From positions 62,001 through 126,000 of the forward strand of contig JAIEOV010000013.1 of assembly GCA_019750135.1 (NCBI GenBank): DNA of 64,000 nucleotides, read 5' to 3'. The notes under the pieces were generated by a model. It ran no database searches and was not told where the DNA came from. It worked only from the letters and a program-made list of their open reading frames with translations. This DNA comes from Reyranella sp. (lineage in GTDB: Bacteria; Pseudomonadota; Alphaproteobacteria; Reyranellales; Reyranellaceae). Made by a program: the position numbers and the translations under genes. Shown here one piece after another: positions 60,111 to 64,000 of this stretch; position 1 is the stretch's first letter, and every line of letters starts with the position of its first letter.

Positions 60111-61346
60111 ATGACGAAACGCTGGCTGCAGCTGGCCATCGGCATCGTCTGCATGGTGATGGTCTCCAGCCTGCAGCAGAGCTGGACGCTGTTCGTCGAG
60201 CCCATCGACGCCAGGTTCCAGTGGGGCCGCGCCGCCATCCAGGCCGACTTCGCGATCCTCGTCCTGGCGGCGACCATGCTCGTGCCCTTCGAAGGCTGGT
60301 TCGTCGATCGTTTCGGGCCGCGGCCCGTGGCGTTGCTGGGCGGCGTGCTGGTCGGTGCTTCGTGGGGACTGAACTCCATCGCCGACTCCCTGCCGCTGTT
60401 CTATCTCGCGGCGGTACTGGGCGGCATCGGCGTGGGCTGCATCTACGGTACCTGCCTGGGCAACGCGCTGAAATGGTTCCCCGACCGGCGCGGCCTCGCG
60501 GTCGGCCTCACCATCGCCGGCTTCGGTATCGGGCCCGCCTTCACCGTCGTCCCGATCCATCTCACCATCCAGCAGAGCGGCTACGAGGCGGCCTTCCTGT
60601 GGTTCGGCCTGGGGCAGGGCACCGTCATCGTCCTGCTGGCGCTAATGCTGGCCAAGCCGCCATCGCACGGGCTGGCTGCCGCTGCACGCGTTGCGCACTC
60701 GGAGCGGCACCACACGCCGCGCGAGGTGCTGCGCTCGCCAGTGTTCTGGCTGCTGTTCGTGATGTCGCTCATGATCACCGCGGTCGCCCTCGTCTTCACC
60801 GCCTACCTCGCGACCATGGCGCTCGACTTCCGCATCGCCGAGGTGCCGGTGAGCCTGTTGGGCATCACCTTGCCGGTGGTGACCTTCGCGCTCACCCTCG
60901 ACCGCATCACCAACGGCCTGGGGCGGCCCCTGTGCGGCTGGCTGTCGGACCATGTCGGGCGTCACAACGCCATGCTGATGGCGTTCACGCTGAGCGCTGT
61001 CAGCGTCCTCGCCTTTGCCATCTGGGGCAAGCATCCGGTCATGTTCGTGCTGCTGAGCGGCGTCATGTTCTTCTCCTGGGGCGGGGTGGCGAGCCTCTTC
61101 CCTGCGACCTGCACCGACTATTTCGGCACCAGCTACGCCACGACCAACGCCGGCCTGTTGCACACCGCCAAGGGCTTCGCCGCGTTGCTGGTGCCATTGT
61201 CGGAGACCGTGGTGTCGGCGACGGGCAGCTGGCATGCCGTCTTCATCATCGCTGTCGGCATGAGCATCGTGCCGGCGGTAATGGGTATCGCTGTCCTGCG
61301 GCCGTTGCGGACGGCGCAGTTGAAGTCCGCCGCCATGGCCAAGTGA
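60111..61346 (+). CDS. MFS transporter (OFA-like)
   Basis: 411 residues, about 12 membrane segments. QQSWTLFVEPIDARFQWGRAAIQADFAI followed by GWFVDRFGPRPVALLGG matches the oxalate/formate antiporter-like MFS group, and CGWLSDHVGRHNAMLMAF is the mirrored loop. Substrate is likely an organic anion. No clear ribosome site at 60111; 60048 is an in-frame upstream ATG but adds a non-membrane tail. It is 27 bp upstream of the ATC-hydrolase-like gene, so likely its operon's first gene. Confidence 0.86.
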   Translation: MTKRWLQLAIGIVCMVMVSSLQQSWTLFVEPIDARFQWGRAAIQADFAILVLAATMLVPFEGWFVDRFGPRPVALLGGVLVGASWGLNSIADSLPLFYLAAVLGGIGVGCIYGTCLGNALKWFPDRRGLAVGLTIAGFGIGPAFTVVPIHLTIQQSGYEAAFLWFGLGQGTVIVLLALMLAKPPSHGLAAAARVAHSERHHTPREVLRSPVFWLLFVMSLMITAVALVFTAYLATMALDFRIAEVPVSLLGITLPVVTFALTLDRITNGLGRPLCGWLSDHVGRHNAMLMAFTLSAVSVLAFAIWGKHPVMFVLLSGVMFFSWGGVASLFPATCTDYFGTSYATTNAGLLHTAKGFAALLVPLSETVVSATGSWHAVFIIAVGMSIVPAVMGIAVLRPLRTAQLKSAAMAK

Positions 61347-61373
61347 CGTCACGAATCCGAGGGGAGGCCCATC

Positions 61374-61847
61374 ATGTCCGAAACCACCATTTCCCTGCTT
61401 GACGAGGTCAAGCTGCAGGCCGCAGTGATCCTGCCGATCCTGCGCTCGTTGCGCGCCGAGGTCGGCAAAGAGAAGGCCGACCGCATCGTCGGCGATGCGC
61501 TACGCACCTGGGCGCGCGATCTCTACCATCGCATCGGCGAGAGCAAGCCGGGCTCGCCGCGGCAGAAATGGGATGCGGTGTGGGCCGAGGACATGCGGCC
61601 ACGCATCGGCGACGCGGTCGATCGCGACATGCTGAAGGACGACGGCGCCGTGCGCGAATACAACATCACGCGCTGCCAGTACGCCGAGTTCTTCCGCGGC
61701 CTGGGCGAGCCCGAGCTGGGTGGCATCCTGCTGTGCGATTCGGATTTTCACATTGCCGACGTCGCCGGATCGAGTATCGAGTTCAAGCGCACCCAGACCA
61801 TCATGCAGGGCGCTGCCTATTGCGACTTCCGCTACCGGTTCAAATGA
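61374..61847 (+). CDS. L-2-amino-thiazoline-4-carboxylate hydrolase-like protein
   Basis: 157 residues. The family pattern VILPILRSLRAEVGKEKADRIV ... YNITRCQYAEFFRGLGEPELGGILLCDSDFHIAD ... RTQTIMQGAAYCDFRYRF is that of the ATC hydrolase (PF14196) domain. The conserved Cys in TRCQYAE and in LCDSDF, plus final Cys-Asp-Phe-Arg, are kept. The named enzyme opens the thiazoline ring in L-cysteine production, but most members are uncharacterised. Stop overlaps the start of the GMC oxidoreductase. Confidence 0.85.
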   Translation: MSETTISLLDEVKLQAAVILPILRSLRAEVGKEKADRIVGDALRTWARDLYHRIGESKPGSPRQKWDAVWAEDMRPRIGDAVDRDMLKDDGAVREYNITRCQYAEFFRGLGEPELGGILLCDSDFHIADVAGSSIEFKRTQTIMQGAAYCDFRYRFK

Positions 61848-63451
61848 CCAACGAGACTTTCGACTACATCGTCGTCGGCGCGGGCTCGGCCGGCGCTGCC
61901 GTGGCCAACCGGCTGTCTGCCGACCCGCACTACCGCGTGCTGCTGCTCGAAGCGGGCCCGGCCAGCAATCCGTGGTCACGCATTCCGATCGGCTATGCCA
62001 AGCTCATCAACAACCCGGCGGCCAACTGGCTGTACAGCGCCGAGCCCGAGACCAACACCAGCGGCCGCCGGCTACCGGTGCCACGCGGAAAACTGCTGGG
62101 CGGCTCGAGCGCCATCAACGGCCAGGCCTTCGTGCGCGGCCAGGCGCAGGACTTCGACTCCTGGGCGCAGATGGGCAATCGCGGCTGGAGCTACAGCGAC
62201 GTGCTGCCGTTCTTCAGGAAGATGGAGAGCTACGAGGGCGGCGGCGACGATACCTTCCGTGGCCGCGACGGTCCGTTGCGCGTCACCGATCCCGACTGGC
62301 GCGATCCGCTGTTCTCGGCCTTGATCGAGGCGGCCGGCCAGGTCGGCATCCGGCACAATCCCGACTACAACGGCGCGCAGCAGGACGGCATCGCCATGAG
62401 CCAGGCGACGATCGCCTCTCGCCAGCGCATGAGCACCGCGCGCTGCTACCTCGATCCCGTCCGCAGCCGGCCCAATCTGCGCATCGTGACCGACGCCCTG
62501 ACCGAGGGGCTGCTGCTCGAGGGCAAGCGCTGCGTCGGTGTCCGCTATTCCGTCGGGGGTGTGGCGCGGGAGGCCCGGGCGGCGCGCGAGGTCGTGATCA
62601 GCGCCGGGTCGATCAACTCGCCGCAACTGCTGGAGCTGTCGGGCATCGGCCAGCCCGAGCGCCTGCAGGCGCTCGGCATCACCGTGCGCCATGCCCTGCC
62701 GGGCGTGGGCGAGAACCTGCGCGACCACTATGCGCCGCGCACCCGCTGGTCGATCGGCGCCAGGGGTTTCACCTTCAATCATCGCGCGCGCGGGCTCGGC
62801 ATGGTGTATCAGGCGATGCGCTACGCCTTGTTCGGCGACGGCCTGTTGTCGATGGTCGCCGCGCCGATCCGTGCCTTCGTCCGCTCGCGCGAAGGCCTCG
62901 CGTCGCCGGACCTGCTGCTGGGCTGGGTGCCGATGCTGACCGAGCCGGGGCCAAAAGGGCCGCGCATTGCGCGCCAGTCCGGCATGACCTGCTACGCCCA
63001 TCCGATGCGGCCCGAGAGCAAGGGGCACATCCACATCGTGTCGGCCGATCCGAAGAAGCAGCCGGCCATCAACTTCAATTTCCTGTCGGCGTCGGTCGAT
63101 GCCGAGCTCACCGTGCGCGCCATTCGCATCGCCTGCTCGGTCATGCATGCGCCGGCGCTCGCCCCTCTGCAGATCAGCGAGATCGCGCCGGGGCCCGAGC
63201 GCAAGACCGACGACGAGATCATCGCCTGGGTCAAGCAGACCGCCGAGACGACCTATCATCCGGTCGGCACCTGCAAGATGGGTTCCGACGCGATGGCGGT
63301 CGTCGACAGCCGCCTCCGCGTGCACGGCGTCGCGGGCCTGCGCGTTGCCGATGCCTCGATCATGCCGACCCTGACCTCGGGTAACACCAATGCGCCCTCG
63401 ATCATGATCGGTGAGAAGGCCGCGGCGATGGTGCTGGAGGATGCCGCCTGA
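61844..63451 (+). CDS. GMC family FAD-dependent oxidoreductase
   Basis: 535 residues. The dinucleotide motif VVGAGSAGAAVANRL, the GMC signature PRGKLLGGSSAINGQAFVRG, a second signature region (SAGSINSPQLLELSGIG), and the C-terminal catalytic His in TTYHPVGTCKMG and GNTNAPSIMIGEKAA are all present. Related to choline and alcohol dehydrogenases. Cytoplasmic; substrate likely an alcohol. Translationally coupled to the ATC-hydrolase-like gene before it and the DHA2 transporter after it. Confidence 0.92.
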   Translation: MTNETFDYIVVGAGSAGAAVANRLSADPHYRVLLLEAGPASNPWSRIPIGYAKLINNPAANWLYSAEPETNTSGRRLPVPRGKLLGGSSAINGQAFVRGQAQDFDSWAQMGNRGWSYSDVLPFFRKMESYEGGGDDTFRGRDGPLRVTDPDWRDPLFSALIEAAGQVGIRHNPDYNGAQQDGIAMSQATIASRQRMSTARCYLDPVRSRPNLRIVTDALTEGLLLEGKRCVGVRYSVGGVAREARAAREVVISAGSINSPQLLELSGIGQPERLQALGITVRHALPGVGENLRDHYAPRTRWSIGARGFTFNHRARGLGMVYQAMRYALFGDGLLSMVAAPIRAFVRSREGLASPDLLLGWVPMLTEPGPKGPRIARQSGMTCYAHPMRPESKGHIHIVSADPKKQPAINFNFLSASVDAELTVRAIRIACSVMHAPALAPLQISEIAPGPERKTDDEIIAWVKQTAETTYHPVGTCKMGSDAMAVVDSRLRVHGVAGLRVADASIMPTLTSGNTNAPSIMIGEKAAAMVLEDAA

Positions 63452-64000
63452 TGGCTGCCGCGGAGCCCGGGCCAGCGTCGTTTGTCGCGCTGCGCAATGC
63501 GGTGCTGCGAGGCCACGAGCCGCCGCCGTTGCAGGCCGTTACCCGGCTCTCATGGTATCCCTGGGCCGTCGTCGGCACTGTGTGCGTGGGCGCCTTCATG
63601 GGGCAGGTCGATGCCAGCCTGACGCAGATGCTGCTGCCCCGGCTGGAGCACGACTTCCATGCGCCGCTCAGCACCGTGAGCTGGGTCGCCGTGGCCTACA
63701 TCCTGACCATGGCGTCGTTCATGCCGATCTTCGGCCGGCTGGCCGACATGATCGGCCGCAAGCTGCTCTATACCGGCGCCTTCCTGATCTTCGTCATCGG
63801 CTCCGGCCTGTGCGGCTTCGCGCCCGACCTGCCCACCCTGATCGCCTTCCGCATCATCCAGGGCATCGGCGCCGCGCTGCTCACCGCCAACAGCATCGCC
63901 ATCGTCGTCCTGGCTGCGGGCCCCGAGCATCGCGGCCGCGCGCTGGGGCTGCAATCGGCGGCGCAGGCGATCGGGCTGGGCGTGGGGCCGGCGGTGGGCG
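63451..64000 (+). CDS. DHA2/EmrB-type MFS transporter, partial
   Basis: The first 183 codons are visible; the frame is open at the right edge. VGAFMGQVDASLTQMLLPRLEHDF is the DHA2-family (14-TM) helix 1 with the characteristic D residue, and VAYILTMASFMPIFGRLADMIGRK the loop 2-3 motif. RIIQGIGAALLTANSIAIV is motif C-like, a drug-proton antiporter sign. ATG at 63451 overlaps the GMC stop (TGATG). Probably exports a product or toxic intermediate of the preceding enzymes. Confidence 0.88.
   Translation, partial: MAAAEPGPASFVALRNAVLRGHEPPPLQAVTRLSWYPWAVVGTVCVGAFMGQVDASLTQMLLPRLEHDFHAPLSTVSWVAVAYILTMASFMPIFGRLADMIGRKLLYTGAFLIFVIGSGLCGFAPDLPTLIAFRIIQGIGAALLTANSIAIVVLAAGPEHRGRALGLQSAAQAIGLGVGPAVG

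Overview
This is a gene-dense, high-GC stretch (mid-60s percent by eye) of a proteobacterial chromosome, most likely an alphaproteobacterium. The indicators are an HWE-type histidine kinase, tandem TctC/Bug solute receptors, several YfcG-like glutathione transferases, an HvrA-type H-NS protein, ATGA-coupled operons and families of short palindromic repeats. A soil or water heterotroph related to Reyranella or Bradyrhizobium would fit, but there is no rRNA or marker gene here to settle it. About 61 protein genes and one tRNA-Ser(GCU) are supported. No insertion sequence, integrase, prophage or CRISPR array is visible.

Layout. 1-1.6 kb: VOC protein (cut by the left edge), GST and SRPBCC protein. 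1.65-6.4 kb: a metal block with a TonB-dependent receptor divergent from nikR across a NikR-type operator, a cyclase-family metallohydrolase and a COG0523 GTPase. 6.5-8.6 kb: a Tat-exported second cyclase-family protein and a secreted metallo-beta-lactamase-fold hydrolase. 8.7-13.3 kb: a tightly coupled ABC ATPase / permease / GldG-like / DUF4340 / HupE-UreJ operon. 13.3-16.5 kb: phospholipase D-like lipoprotein and class C beta-lactamase-like hydrolase. 16.7-19.5 kb: hsp20-lon. 19.6-24.8 kb: small metabolic and stress genes, including two YfcG-like GSTs. 25-28.1 kb: HWE kinase and single-domain response regulator, Dps, ArgE. 28.2-32.4 kb: a 1150-residue M6-like metalloprotease, tRNA-Ser and a GIY-YIG protein. 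32.4-36.7 kb: small secreted proteins and a maleylacetate reductase / DUF6295 / dienelactone hydrolase cluster. 36.9-40 kb: two coupled TctC receptors and an MFS exporter.

40-50.5 kb: H-NS-like protein, a repeat-built calcium-binding-like protein, D-aminoacylase-type amidohydrolase, DUF1835 protein, nitroreductase, ThDP enzyme, SMP-30 lactonase, an SCPx-like thiolase with its DUF35 partner, and a glycine/tryptophan/asparagine repeat protein that looks like a GrrA/OscA1-type radical-SAM-modified RiPP precursor. 50.5-58.5 kb: an inferred operon of LysR regulator, esterase, ThDP enzyme, amidohydrolase and single-chain biotin-dependent acyl-CoA carboxylase. 58.5-64 kb: two MFS transporters, then an ATC-hydrolase-like protein, GMC oxidoreductase and DHA2-type exporter translated as one overlapping unit that runs off the right edge.

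Two themes stand out. The left third concentrates nickel and metal functions (NikR, its operator, an outer-membrane receptor, His-rich chaperone GTPase, HupE/UreJ protein). The rest is mainly organic-acid and aromatic catabolism. Between genes lie at least four families of paired inverted repeats, one nested inside another, usually right after stop codons. The most novel-looking item is the WxN-repeat RiPP candidate at 49961-50446, which has no maturase gene beside it.
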